A DNA stretch of 64,000 nt. Source: Candidatus Methylospira mobilis. GTDB taxonomy: Bacteria > Pseudomonadota > Gammaproteobacteria > Methylococcales > Methylococcaceae. The notes beneath the pieces were generated by a model. That model was not told the origin of the DNA. It searched no databases and saw only the letters and a list, made by a program, of their open reading frames with translations. The DNA lies in contig NZ_CP044205.1 of the NCBI RefSeq assembly GCF_009498235.1, forward strand, positions 3,473,389-3,537,388, given 5' to 3'. The translations under genes and the position numbers were made by a program. Shown piece after piece: positions 11,001 through 18,032 of the stretch; within the stretch, counting starts at the first letter, position 1, and each line of letters begins with the position of its first letter.

Positions 11001-11113
11001 GCATCGACGGATAGCGCGCGCATTGCATTGACGCCAAAGGCAATGAGGCAAAGCGCCAGCACGACGACCACCACACGCTGCTTGAGCGCAACGCGGATCA
11101 GACTCTTGATCAT
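8006..11113 (-). CDS. Heavy-metal efflux RND inner-membrane pump (CusA/CzcA family)
   Basis: A 1035-residue proton-driven RND transporter that normally works with a periplasmic adaptor and outer-membrane channel to export metal ions. The N-terminal helix (MIKSLIRVALKQRVVVVV), two large periplasmic loops and twelve membrane segments are evident. The proton-relay helix reads LAIAIGIMVDGSVVVVEN: it keeps the Asp (VDG) and Glu (VEN) but has Ala where CzcA-type pumps have the extra Asp of LDFG, so it resembles the CusA-type signature. Substrate cannot be fixed from this. The adaptor gene just upstream is broken, and no outer-membrane channel gene is present, so the pump is either orphaned or uses partners encoded elsewhere. 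The ATG follows the adaptor stop by two bases. Confidence 0.92.
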   Translation of the reverse strand: MIKSLIRVALKQRVVVVVLALCLIAFGVNAMRALSVDAFPDVTNVQVQVAAKAPGRSPEEVERFVTAPLEIAMTGLPGLVEMRSVNRNALSQITLVFTDGTDIYFARQLVLERMIEGADRLPKDVTPILGPVSSGLGEVYQYTLERPDDGNRSLSVDELTERRTIQDWTVRPLLRDIPGVAEINSVGGFERQYQVLANPDRLRHHGLSLKDVYSALALNNANSGGGKLPQYAEQYLIRGVGLIQCVADIADIVLREIDGTPVFIRDVAEVRIGQAGRYGAVIKNGDTEAVGGIVMMIRGGNAKEIVGRVKARINEINAHGMLPGGLKIVPFYDRTDLVNAAIHGVIKVLMEGIGLVIVTLVLYLGDIRSSLIVVATLIVTPLATFMVMNHYGISANLMSLGGLAIAIGIMVDGSVVVVENAFRHLGEARENGESRGLIVQRAAAEVGTPVLFGVGIICLVFLPLMTMTGLEGKMFAPLAITIAIALFISLIVSLTLSLSPVLCSYLLKGGEEHDTRLIALMKRPYLKLLGFALRYPGAVIIASVGVLACSLALFPHLGTSFIPEMKEGAIVSGINRVPSMSLDESIRLETEAMRLVMQVPGVAMAVSQLGRSENSTDPQPENESNPIVTLKPRAQLPPGWNQDDVEDAIREKLSVLPGVQIVMAQPISARVAEMVTGVRSDIAIKLFGDELEVLKHTADEIIKVVSSIKGASDIRVERVSGQQYLTIAIDRRAIARHGINVTDINDIIESAIGGRLSTEVYEGERRFSASVRFPEEFRNSPEAIRQVLLRSPNGALVPLDDLATIRVLDGPAQISRETGKRRIIIGANVHGRDLGGFVAELQKGVAERVALPDGYSLKWGGQFENLDRAMKRLMVIIPLTFAAIFFLLFLLFNSLRFAALIILVLPFASIGGIFSLFLTGEYLSVPASVGFITLWGIAVLNGVVLVSYIRSLRKKGIAQRDAIIQGCTQRFRPVMMTATVAMLGLIPFIFSNDPGSEVQRPLAIVVIGGLITSTLLTLVMLPTLYHWFEERHVEA

Positions 11114-11115
11114 GG

Positions 11116-11567
11116 CTCACTCCAGTTCCTTGCGAATGCGTTCATTATTGAGATGGAACGCGCCATCCACAACGATTTGCTGGCCTACGGCAAGCCCGGA
11201 AAACACCTGACGCAACCCTTTGTTCCGGTCCCAGCGCAACCAAACGCAACTGGAAACGATCCTGGGCAATCAGGACGAATACGTAGTCGTGATCGCTTTG
11301 CCGGATAACAGCCTTGGCAGGAATTGTCACTGCTTCGATTGAGGCTCGGTGAATAATCATGGTTGCCAGCATTTCCGGCTTGATTTTTTTATCCGGATTT
11401 TCTATTTCCATACGTACCGTTACGGTACGGCTAACGGGATTCACGGTATCGGCCACGTAAACCAGTGTGCCGGTGATGGTCTGTCCCGGTAGCGCAGGAA
11501 TTTGCACTTCCGCCTTACCGCTTAGCTCGATCAGATGAGCATCCTGTTCCGGTGCATCGGCGGTCAC
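11116..11567 (-). pseudogene. Truncated, frameshifted RND periplasmic adaptor (CusB/CzcB-like)
   Basis: Only the C-terminal part of the adaptor remains. From the IS3 boundary the frame reads TVTADAPEQDAHLIELSGKA, then the beta-barrel and membrane-proximal segments (PGQTITGTLVYVADTVNPVSRTVTVRMEI). After LRLVALGPEQR it loses frame near 11213-11222; in the frame shifted there the family ending resumes (LRQVFSGLAVGQQIVVDGAF... RIRKELE) and stops at 11116-11118, two bases before the pump ATG. So there are two lesions: a frameshift and loss of the whole N-terminus (lipoyl and hairpin domains) at the IS3 insertion. The protein should be non-functional. Confidence 0.88.
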
Positions 11568-11631
11568 TGTAATGGTTTAATGAACCCGGACACTTCCAAA
11601 GGCAGAATTTATACTGTCAGCAGAGGTGAGC

Positions 11632-11949
11632 ATGAAGACAAACGAGACAAAATACAAGCGCCCCAAATACAGTCTGGAATTCAAGCAGGATGCCGCCAAG
11701 CTGGTTCTTGAAAAAGGCTACAGCCTGAACCAGGCTGCCGATCATTTGGGCATATCATTAAGTGCCCTGGGACGCTGGGTCCGGGCGGAACGCAAGCCTT
11801 CCGGCAATGAGTCTGCGACGAAAAAGCCAGGCTTGAATCTGGGGGATCACGATGAATTGATTCGTTTGCGTAAGGAAATTGAACAATTACGCATGGAGCG
11901 TGAAATCTTAAAAAAGGCCGCAGTCTTCTTTGCGAAAGAAGCCGAATAA
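11632..11949 (+). CDS. IS3-family transposase OrfA
   Basis: A 105-residue protein with an N-terminal helix-turn-helix that binds the IS ends (YSLEFKQDAAKLVLEKGYSLNQAADHLGIS, about residues 15-45) and a C-terminal leucine zipper (LIRLRKEIEQLRMEREILKKA). The ATG at 11632 is preceded by AGAGG; a GTG two codons earlier (11626) is also possible. Near its end the sequence TTAAAAAAGG can shift ribosomes to the -1 frame; from there the frame is open into orfB (RSRIKYGFIQVQQKTYP), producing the OrfAB transposase. Confidence 0.92.
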   Translation: MKTNETKYKRPKYSLEFKQDAAKLVLEKGYSLNQAADHLGISLSALGRWVRAERKPSGNESATKKPGLNLGDHDELIRLRKEIEQLRMEREILKKAAVFFAKEAE

Positions 11950-11966
11950 AGTACGGGTTTATTCAG

Positions 11967-12815
11967 GTGCAACAGAAGACGTATCCAGTGACCGTGCTCT
12001 GTCGAGTGATGCAGGTGAGTACCAGTGCGTATTATGAGTGGTTAAAAGCCCGACAGGACAGCGATAAGGATCAACAAGATCAAAAGCTTGCCGAGAAGGC
12101 GAGGCAGATTTTCATCGACAATAAACAGTGCTTTGGTTCGCGTCGTTTAGCGGATCGATTGCAAAAACAAGGTCATGCCGTTGGGCGTTTTAAAACGCGG
12201 CGCATCATGCGAGATTTAAAGTTGAAGGTTCGCTATCCCAGGCGAGTTAAGGTCACCACTGATAGTAACCATAACGAGGCCATTTCGCCCAACCGCTTGG
12301 ACCGGCAATTCCAGGTTGCCAAACCCAATCAAGTATGGACGACAGATATTACCTACGTGTGGACCCTGCAAGGCTGGCTTTATGTCGCGGTGGTCATCGA
12401 TCTGTTTTCCCGGCAAGTCGTGGGCTGGGCGATTGATGATCACATGCGGACCTCGCTGTGCGTCAAGGCCTTGCAAATGGCCTTCTGGCGCCGTAAGCCG
12501 CCACCCGGTCTGTTGCATCACTCGGATCGTGGCAGCCAGTATGCGAGCCGGGAATATCGCCGGCATTTAGAAGTGATGAAGATGGAACAGAGTATGAGCC
12601 GTAAAGGGAACTGTTGGGACAACTCGCCGACCGAACGCTTTTTTCGCAGCTTGAAGCATGAGCAGCTCAACTACGAAAAATTCAAGACCCAAGAGGCCGC
12701 AAAACTGAGTGTGATCGATTATTTGGCTTTTTATAATGGCCGTCGTTCACACTCAATATTGGGTTATCAGACCCCTCTCGAATTCGAGCGGGAATTTTAT
12801 CGAAACGCTGCCTGA
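11967..12815 (+). CDS. IS3-family transposase OrfB (DDE catalytic domain)
   Basis: The 282-residue frame carries the HTH_21-like region (RRLADRLQKQGHAVGRFKTRRIM) and the rve integrase core with the catalytic DDE triad: Asp in WTTDITYV, Asp in LHHSDRGSQYAS, and Glu in NCWDNSPTERFFRSLK. It most likely functions as the C-terminal part of a fused OrfAB made by -1 frameshifting at 11910-11916; the GTG/CAG region before 11967 is in the same frame and open back to the slippery site. The catalytic residues look intact, so the element could be active. Confidence 0.92.
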   Translation: MQQKTYPVTVLCRVMQVSTSAYYEWLKARQDSDKDQQDQKLAEKARQIFIDNKQCFGSRRLADRLQKQGHAVGRFKTRRIMRDLKLKVRYPRRVKVTTDSNHNEAISPNRLDRQFQVAKPNQVWTTDITYVWTLQGWLYVAVVIDLFSRQVVGWAIDDHMRTSLCVKALQMAFWRRKPPPGLLHHSDRGSQYASREYRRHLEVMKMEQSMSRKGNCWDNSPTERFFRSLKHEQLNYEKFKTQEAAKLSVIDYLAFYNGRRSHSILGYQTPLEFEREFYRNAA

Positions 12816-12845
12816 ACAGGTGTCCGGTTTTTGTTGACCATTACA

Positions 12846-13424
12846 AGCGCCTCAAAGGCGCTATAAAATCGTGAGCCGCCCAAGGCGGCTAATTACAGAC
12901 GCAACTTCATCTGCTCGTATCTGGCATCTTCTTCGTCTTGGCGCCTTATGTACTCCCTTACTACGTTTTCGTCCAATCCGACCGTAGACACAAAATAACC
13001 CCGCGCCCAGAAATTCTCCCCGGTAAAATTCCTTTGCCGACCGCCAAACTGCCTGGCTATCTGAATGGCACTCTTTCCTTTCAAATACCCCACCACATTC
13101 GATACCGCATACTTCGGCGGGATACTGATGCACATGTGCACATGATCGGCCATCACATGCCCTTCCACGATATTCGAGTCCTTCTGCGAAGCAAGCTCAT
13201 GGAATATCGCACCTAAATTTCGTGGTAACTCACCAAATATTTTCTTCTTGCGCCGCTTCGGGATAAACACCACATGATACTTACAATCCCAACGCGTATG
13301 GCTCAAACTCTGATACTCTTTCATCGTGACTCTCCGTCTCTTGGTCGAAACTTCAGCGTCACGAAGACCGCTGTATAGGTCAAACCTTTGTGAGTCCCCC
13401 GGCAGAGCCGGGGGCTTACTTCAT
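12846..13424 (-). mobile_element. IS200-like element (boundaries approximate)
   Basis: A single tnpA gene is bracketed by hairpins as expected for single-strand-transposing IS200 elements: AGCGCC-TCAAA-GGCGCT (12846-12862) and AGCCGCC-CAA-GGCGGCT (12874-12890) beyond the tnpA 3' end, and a GC-rich hairpin (CCCCCGGC-AGA-GCCGGGGG, 13396-13414) beyond its 5' end. It abuts the right terminus of the IS3 element exactly. The outer cleavage sites cannot be fixed by eye. Confidence 0.6.
12893..13324 (-). CDS. IS200/IS605-family TnpA transposase
   Basis: A 143-residue Y1 transposase. The HUH metal site is HVHM (in VMADHVHMCISIPPKY, about residues 62-65) and the nucleophile Tyr is in VVREYIRRQDEE near residue 124, the usual position. 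The start MKEYQSLSHTRWDCKYHVVFIPKRRKK is that of the IS200 group. There is no accessory tnpB. All catalytic residues are present, so the protein may be active. Confidence 0.9.
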   Translation of the reverse strand: MKEYQSLSHTRWDCKYHVVFIPKRRKKKIFGELPRNLGAIFHELASQKDSNIVEGHVMADHVHMCISIPPKYAVSNVVGYLKGKSAIQIARQFGGRQRNFTGENFWARGYFVSTVGLDENVVREYIRRQDEEDARYEQMKLRL

Positions 13425-13430
13425 TGAGTT

Positions 13431-13727
13431 AGCGAAAAGACGCGCTATTTTATCAGTAATCTGGATGTCGCCGACCCCATGCGTCTGGCACAGGCGGTAC
13501 GCGCTCACTGGTGCATCGAAAACAACCTCCATTGGGTATTATGTCGCGCTCGATGAGGATAGCCATCGGACTCGAAAAGGACATAGCGCTGCCAATTTAG
13601 CCGTTATCAGGCATATTGCGTTGAATCTGATAAAAAAGAAAAATCAGCAAAGGTTGGCGTCAAGATTAAACGCTTGAAAGCCGGCTGGGATAATGATTAT
13701 TTGCTACGGGTAGTCGGCGTTATTTAA
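13431..13727 (+). pseudogene. ISAs1-family transposase, C-terminal remnant
   Basis: Pieces of an ISAs1 (H-repeat-associated) transposase can be read across frames: RYFISNLDVADPMRLAQAVRAHW then CIENNLHWVL, followed after a frame change by LDEDSHRTRKGHSAANLAVI, RHIALNLIKKK, and finally after another change KIKRLKAGWDNDYLLRVVGV and a stop at 13725-13727. At least two frameshifts and loss of the N-terminal two-thirds make it non-functional. Confidence 0.8.
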
Positions 13728-13741
13728 GCGCGGTTGCCCTG

Positions 13742-13902
13742 GAGTATGAGCCGCAAAACTGAGCGTGATCGATTATTTGGCTTTTTTATAGTGGCCGCGC
13801 CGATCACACTCAACATTAGACTATCAGTCCCCGTTCGAATTCGAGCGGGTGTTTTATAGAAACGCTGCCTGAACAGGTGTCCGGTTTTTGTTGGCCATTA
13901 CA
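13742..13902 (+). mobile_element. Decayed fragment of the same IS3 element (3' end)
   Basis: The sequence parallels 12592-12604 joined to 12702-12845 of the intact IS3 element, with about 100 bases missing between and scattered substitutions. It ends with the same inverted repeat, GGTGTCCGGTTTTTGTTG followed by GCCATTACA. It shows that this IS entered the locus at least twice or was duplicated here. Confidence 0.85.
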
Positions 13903-13932
13903 TCGCCACCGGGAATTGAAACACAAGATGCC

Positions 13933-14109
13933 GTAACCGTTCAGACACCCACCGATTTTAATTATTTTCCGTTCGTCCTGAGCTTATCGAAGGATGAATG
14001 ATAATCCTATAGCATTGATAGTTAACCTGTTCATGGTTCGACAAGCTCACAACGAACGGATTATTTTTGCGACAATGGACAAAATTACAAGGGGTGTCTG
14101 AACGGTTAC
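13933..14109. mobile_element. 177-bp MITE with 18-bp perfect terminal inverted repeats
   Basis: The ends are GTAACCGTTCAGACACCC and its exact complement, and the element is flanked by a perfect 8-bp direct repeat AAGATGCC (13925-13932 and 14110-14117). The GTAA termini and 8-bp duplication are those of IS66-type transposition. It has no coding capacity. Inside it, two REP-like half-units face each other (CCGTTCGTCCTGAGCTTATC near 13969 and, inverted, GACAAGCTCACAACGAACGG near 14041), so it would fold into a long hairpin. Confidence 0.85.
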
Positions 14110-14179
14110 AAGATGCCTGCCAAGCGCACCTCCCTATGCGCTTAACATTGATTCAAAGCCTGTTACGTAAATAACCAGC

Positions 14180-15223
14180 TCAGTCGTAACTAAACGTTTT
14201 GTTCGGATAAGCCGGCAAACGCGGCATTTCCTGTTTCGGGAATTCGCCGGTCAGGCCGTTCAGGAAGGCAACGATATCGTTTATCTGTTCGGGCGTCAAC
14301 GTTTTGTCCAGTTGCGCTTTCGCCATCACCGCAACGGCGTCCTGCAGCGTGCTGATTTTCCCGTTATGGAAGTAAGGCGCGGTCAGCGCGATATTGCGTA
14401 AAGTCGGCACTTTGTACATATGCCGGTCCGCGTCGTTCTTAGTGGCTTCATAACGCCCCTGGTCGGCGGAGAAGTTATATTGGGCTTCCAGCGCGCCGTT
14501 CTCGTAGGTCGGGAATTTCATGAAAAAACCGGTTCCTTCCGGCAGCTGCGGTCCGTTGAATACCGGGCCGCTGTGGCAGGTCGTGCACCCGACCTCGGCA
14601 AAGGTCTGCAATCCGCGTTGCTGCTGCTCGGTTAATGCCGTCTTGTCCCCTGTCGCGAACTTGTCGTAAGCGCTGTTCGGCGTAATCAGGGTACGTTCGT
14701 AAGCCGCTATCGCATTTGCCGCATTATCCGCGGTAAGCGCTGCATCCGCAGCCCCCCCGAAAGCGGTTGCGAAAGCCTGCGTATATCCGGGTATCTGTTT
14801 CAGACGCGCTACCACATCATCCCAGCTTTTCATGCCCATTTCGATCGGGTTGGTCACCGGGCCCTTGGCTTGCGCCTCCAGACTGGCCGCACGGCCGTCC
14901 CAGAACTGCACGGAATTGAATGCCGAGTTCCATACGGTAGGTGAACTCCGCCCGCCGACTTTTCCATGAACGCCGACAGAACCGCCCCGATTGTCTTCAC
15001 CGCCATACATGGTATTGTGACAGGAAGCGCAGGAGATCGTACCCGTGGATGACAAACGCGGGTCATGATAGAGTATTTTACCCAGCTCCACCTTGGCCGG
15101 CGTCGACGGATTGCCGGCCGGTTCCGGCGCTTTAAGCGGTAAAGCCTGCCATTCGGCGGCCTGGGCAATACCGATGACGCTTGTCAACATCAGCGCTCCG
15201 CCCCATAAAGCTTTCTTTTTCAT
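14180..15223 (-). CDS. Di-heme cytochrome c peroxidase (CcpA/MauG family)
   Basis: A periplasmic enzyme that reduces hydrogen peroxide with electrons from small cytochromes. The 347-residue precursor has a Sec signal peptide (MKKKALWGGALMLTSVIGIAQA, cut after about residue 22). Two heme c sites are visible: CASCH at 65-69 and CTTCH at 213-217. The region after the first heme (NRGGSVGVHGKVGGRSSPTVWN) and the C-terminal YKVPTLRNIALTAPYFHNG are typical of bacterial CCPs. It stands alone between the mobile-DNA pile-up and a divergent permease gene. Whether it is a true peroxidase or a MauG-like oxidase cannot be told from this sequence. Confidence 0.92.
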   Translation of the reverse strand: MKKKALWGGALMLTSVIGIAQAAEWQALPLKAPEPAGNPSTPAKVELGKILYHDPRLSSTGTISCASCHNTMYGGEDNRGGSVGVHGKVGGRSSPTVWNSAFNSVQFWDGRAASLEAQAKGPVTNPIEMGMKSWDDVVARLKQIPGYTQAFATAFGGAADAALTADNAANAIAAYERTLITPNSAYDKFATGDKTALTEQQQRGLQTFAEVGCTTCHSGPVFNGPQLPEGTGFFMKFPTYENGALEAQYNFSADQGRYEATKNDADRHMYKVPTLRNIALTAPYFHNGKISTLQDAVAVMAKAQLDKTLTPEQINDIVAFLNGLTGEFPKQEMPRLPAYPNKTFSYD

Positions 15224-15403
15224 TTCTCCTCCGATTTATTAGTGTGATTGATCATACGCAATAAGCAGCTTACGTGTATCAGGTGCATATTAATAGAGAA
15301 GCATGACCGCACTCAAGCCAACGGCGGGTTTATTCGCAAACGCCACAAATCTGTCATAATAAACCCATTGAAATTTTGCAGGTTATGGCATAGAGGCTGG
15401 CAC

Positions 15404-16804
15404 ATGCGGATACTACGAACCAAACGTTCGACACCTGACGACTTCCAGGAAAGCGGACTGCGCCGCTGTCTCGATGCTTCCGACCTGACGCTGCTGGGTG
15501 TAGGCGCGATCATAGGCACCGGCATATTTGTACTGACCGGCATTGCCGCGGCCACCCAGTCTGGTCCTGCCGTCATCATTTCCTTTGTCATTGCCGGTCT
15601 GGTCTGCGCCCTCGCAGCGCTGTCCTATGCCGAACTCGCCTCAAGCGTAGGGGGTTGCGGCAGCGCTTACGGGTACAGCTATGCGGCTTTCGGCGAACTG
15701 ATCGCCTGGATAATCGGTTGGGATTTGATACTCGAATACGGCATCTCGGTTGCCGCCGTCGCCAATGGCTGGTCCGGTTATCTGAACAACGCCCTGGTTG
15801 CGGTGGGGCTGCCTCTTCCCGATTCGCTCACTCATGCGCCGCAAGCCGGAGGCATTATCAATCTGCCGGCATCGGCCATCATCCTGTTGTTGATGGGCAT
15901 GCTGATACTCGGCGCCAAGGAAAGCGCGCGGCTGAATACCGTCATGGTAACCATCAAGATCATCACCATTGCGGTTTTTATCGGCATTGCCTCTTTTCAC
16001 GTCCAGCCCGGCAACTGGAGCCCTTTCATGCCGTTCGGCTGGTTCGGCCATGATGAAACCGGGAAGCCTGTCGGCATACTGGCCGGCGCATCCATCGTGT
16101 TTTTTGCCTATGTCGGATTCGATGCGGTATCCACTGCTGCGGAAGAAGCTAAAAATCCAAGGAAAGATATACCTGTCGGCATCATCGGCTCTCTGTGCTT
16201 TTGCACATTGGTGTATATACTGGTGGCCGGGCTGCTCACAGGCATCGTTCACTATAATGAACTGAACGTTTCGTCTCCGGTCGCGCATGCGCTCGGCCTG
16301 ATCGGCTTCAAGTGGGCATCGGCGCTGGTATCCACCGGCGTCATAGCCGGCCTGACCACGGTCATGCTGGTGCTGTACTACGGATTGACCAGGATCATAT
16401 TCGCGATGGCGCGCGACGGTCTGCTTTCGGCGAATTTCGCCGGCGTCAACGCCAGGACGCAAACACCGGTAAAAATAATTGTAACCTGCGGTTTATTCAT
16501 CGCCGCGATTGCCGGACTCGTCCCGCTTGGAGAGCTGGCGGAAATGGTCAACATCGGCACTCTGTTTGCGTTCATGCTGGTTAGCGCAGGGGTTATCGCC
16601 TTGAGGTACCGGGTACCGGAAATGATGCGCCCCTTCAAAACGCCTGCATCGCCCCTGCTGCCGCTGGCGGGCGTTTTTTCATGCGGCGCGCTGATGGCTT
16701 TTCTGCCCAGTCTCACCTGGTATCGTTTCATCGTCTGGCTGGGGTTGGGGCTGATAATCTATTTCAGCTATTCCATACGCAACAGCAAACTGGATAAATC
16801 TTGA
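15404..16804 (+). CDS. APC-superfamily amino acid permease (cationic amino acid transporter-like)
   Basis: A 466-residue inner-membrane transporter with about twelve hydrophobic helices. It has the first-helix signature VGAIIGTGIFVLTG and the family core (SFVIAGLVCALAALSYAEL, GWDLILEYG). The protein is close to YfnA/CAT-type basic or branched-chain amino acid permeases; the substrate is not determined. I start at ATG 15404, where conserved sequence begins with RTKRSTPDDF; the frame is open a further 52 codons upstream but those residues are not permease-like. The direction and spacing (105 bases) to the ACP gene suggest it is not part of that operon. Confidence 0.88.
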   Translation: MRILRTKRSTPDDFQESGLRRCLDASDLTLLGVGAIIGTGIFVLTGIAAATQSGPAVIISFVIAGLVCALAALSYAELASSVGGCGSAYGYSYAAFGELIAWIIGWDLILEYGISVAAVANGWSGYLNNALVAVGLPLPDSLTHAPQAGGIINLPASAIILLLMGMLILGAKESARLNTVMVTIKIITIAVFIGIASFHVQPGNWSPFMPFGWFGHDETGKPVGILAGASIVFFAYVGFDAVSTAAEEAKNPRKDIPVGIIGSLCFCTLVYILVAGLLTGIVHYNELNVSSPVAHALGLIGFKWASALVSTGVIAGLTTVMLVLYYGLTRIIFAMARDGLLSANFAGVNARTQTPVKIIVTCGLFIAAIAGLVPLGELAEMVNIGTLFAFMLVSAGVIALRYRVPEMMRPFKTPASPLLPLAGVFSCGALMAFLPSLTWYRFIVWLGLGLIIYFSYSIRNSKLDKS

Positions 16805-16909
16805 GACAAACGAGAGGCAGCTGGGCATGGCGAAAATTCGCACTTGTCGATATACTCAAACATATATCTTTCAATTGAAAATCGCCCCGATCTTTCCGGC
16901 ATAACAGAA

Positions 16910-17197
16910 ATGGACAAACAACCTGACAGCTCATCCGCGCAAAGCGACCTCGAGCGCGAAGTTGCCGCACTTATGGTAAGCGCATTAAACCTTGAAGCAT
17001 CGTCCGACGACATCGCCCCGGAAGCCCCGCTTTACGGCGCCGGTCTGGGGCTGGACTCAATAGACGTGCTTGAAATAGCCCTTGAGATTTCCAAGCGCTA
17101 CGGCTTTCAATTACGGGCGGACAACGAAGACAACGTCAGTATTTTCAGTTCATTACGCAGTCTTAGCGCTCATATCGAGAAAAATCGAACCCAGTAA
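16910..17197 (+). CDS. Acyl carrier protein of an aryl-polyene-like locus
   Basis: A 95-residue ACP. The phosphopantetheine site is Ser in GLGLDSIDVLEIALEI, about residue 51, with the acidic helix II that follows. The ATG at 16910 begins MDKQPDSSSAQSDLEREV; the frame is open upstream to 16844 but those codons match no ACP. The stop overlaps the next gene's ATG (TAATG). ACPs of this type open aryl-polyene and related fatty-acid clusters and carry the growing chain; here it is followed by the COG4648 protein, ligase/dehydratase and acyltransferase in the usual order. Confidence 0.9.
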   Translation: MDKQPDSSSAQSDLEREVAALMVSALNLEASSDDIAPEAPLYGAGLGLDSIDVLEIALEISKRYGFQLRADNEDNVSIFSSLRSLSAHIEKNRTQ

Positions 17198-17841
17198 TGC
17201 GCTCAGCATCTTCCGGCGCCGGCTCACTATCCACGATCAGCTTGTTCCTGGGTGCAATAGCTTATCCCTGGCTGGTGCACCAGACATTGACCGGACCTTT
17301 AACGCTACGTCCGCTTTATGGCTATGCTTCTGTCATATCAATGACCCTGCCGGCCGTCTTACTCGGCTGGCGAAGCCGTTACCGTCTGCCTATTCTTTGC
17401 GGCGGTTTTACTCTCGGCTTTTTTTTCTACGGCCATCAGGCATGGCTCATCAAGCATATCGACTGGTTTTATCTGCTTGAATACAGCGCCTTCAACAGCA
17501 TTTTATGCCTTGGATTCGGCCGCACATTGACGGCAGGACAGACACCGATGGTTACGCAGTTCGCCACACGAATACGCGGCGCCGTTACACCCGACATAGC
17601 TGTTTATACGCGCGCTGTAACTTTGGCCTGGACGGTTTTTTTCGGGATACTGGTACTGGTTTCGTTGATGCTGTTTCTGTTGGGCTCACACTACAACTGG
17701 TCGTTATTTGCAACGACCTTAACCCCGGCACTGGTATGCCTGATGTTTGCTATCGAATACCTGATCCGTTTGCGTCAGCTGCCGCGGATAAAGCATGATG
17801 GAATCATATCGATGCTACAAACGTTACTTTCACGCACCTGA
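17197..17841 (+). CDS. COG4648-family membrane protein
   Basis: A 214-residue integral membrane protein with about six hydrophobic segments (LSTISLFLGAIAYPWLVH, MTLPAVLLGW, VFFGILVLVSLMLFLLGSHY among them). It belongs to the family found between ACP and AMP-ligase genes in aryl-polyene clusters (the ApeG position). Its biochemical role is unknown; wrongly transferred names such as gyrase appear for this family. It overlaps the ACP stop by one base. A gap of about 190 bases separates it from the ligase gene; I see no terminator there. Confidence 0.8.
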   Translation: MRSASSGAGSLSTISLFLGAIAYPWLVHQTLTGPLTLRPLYGYASVISMTLPAVLLGWRSRYRLPILCGGFTLGFFFYGHQAWLIKHIDWFYLLEYSAFNSILCLGFGRTLTAGQTPMVTQFATRIRGAVTPDIAVYTRAVTLAWTVFFGILVLVSLMLFLLGSHYNWSLFATTLTPALVCLMFAIEYLIRLRQLPRIKHDGIISMLQTLLSRT

Positions 17842-18032
17842 GCGGGAAAAGTAACTATTCATCCCGATACAGCGGGAAAGGCCGTCTTGCCGGCACGGAT
17901 TGCCGGTATCCAGCCGACAGGGTGTTAACACTTCTATGCCATCCCTTCTGCTATGCTCAGGGCAGGCAATGGAGCCCAAATTCCGGCATTCCCTGCCGAA
18001 ACGACAATTTTTTAATTCAGCACGGTAACTGA

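Larger units (their letters stand above)
11568..12845 (+). mobile_element. IS3-family insertion sequence, apparently complete
   Basis: The element is about 1278 bp. Its ends are imperfect inverted repeats: left TGTAATGGTTTAATGAACC..GGACAC, right (reversed) TGTAATGGTCAACAAAAACC GGACAC. It encodes OrfA and OrfB in overlapping frames with an A6G slippery heptamer at 11910-11916 for a -1 frameshift. No clear target duplication is visible (flanks CAC and AGC), which suggests rearrangement after insertion. A decayed second copy of its 3' end lies at 13742-13902. Confidence 0.88.

Noticed and set aside
13903..13922. TCGCCACCGGGAATTGAAAC, resembling the GAAAC end of a CRISPR repeat
   Set aside because: Single copy with no spacer-repeat periodicity and no cas genes; it sits between an IS fragment and the MITE target site.
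15248..15403. 52-codon N-terminal extension of the amino acid permease
   Set aside because: The residues are unlike any permease N-terminus and the conserved protein begins at ATG 15404.
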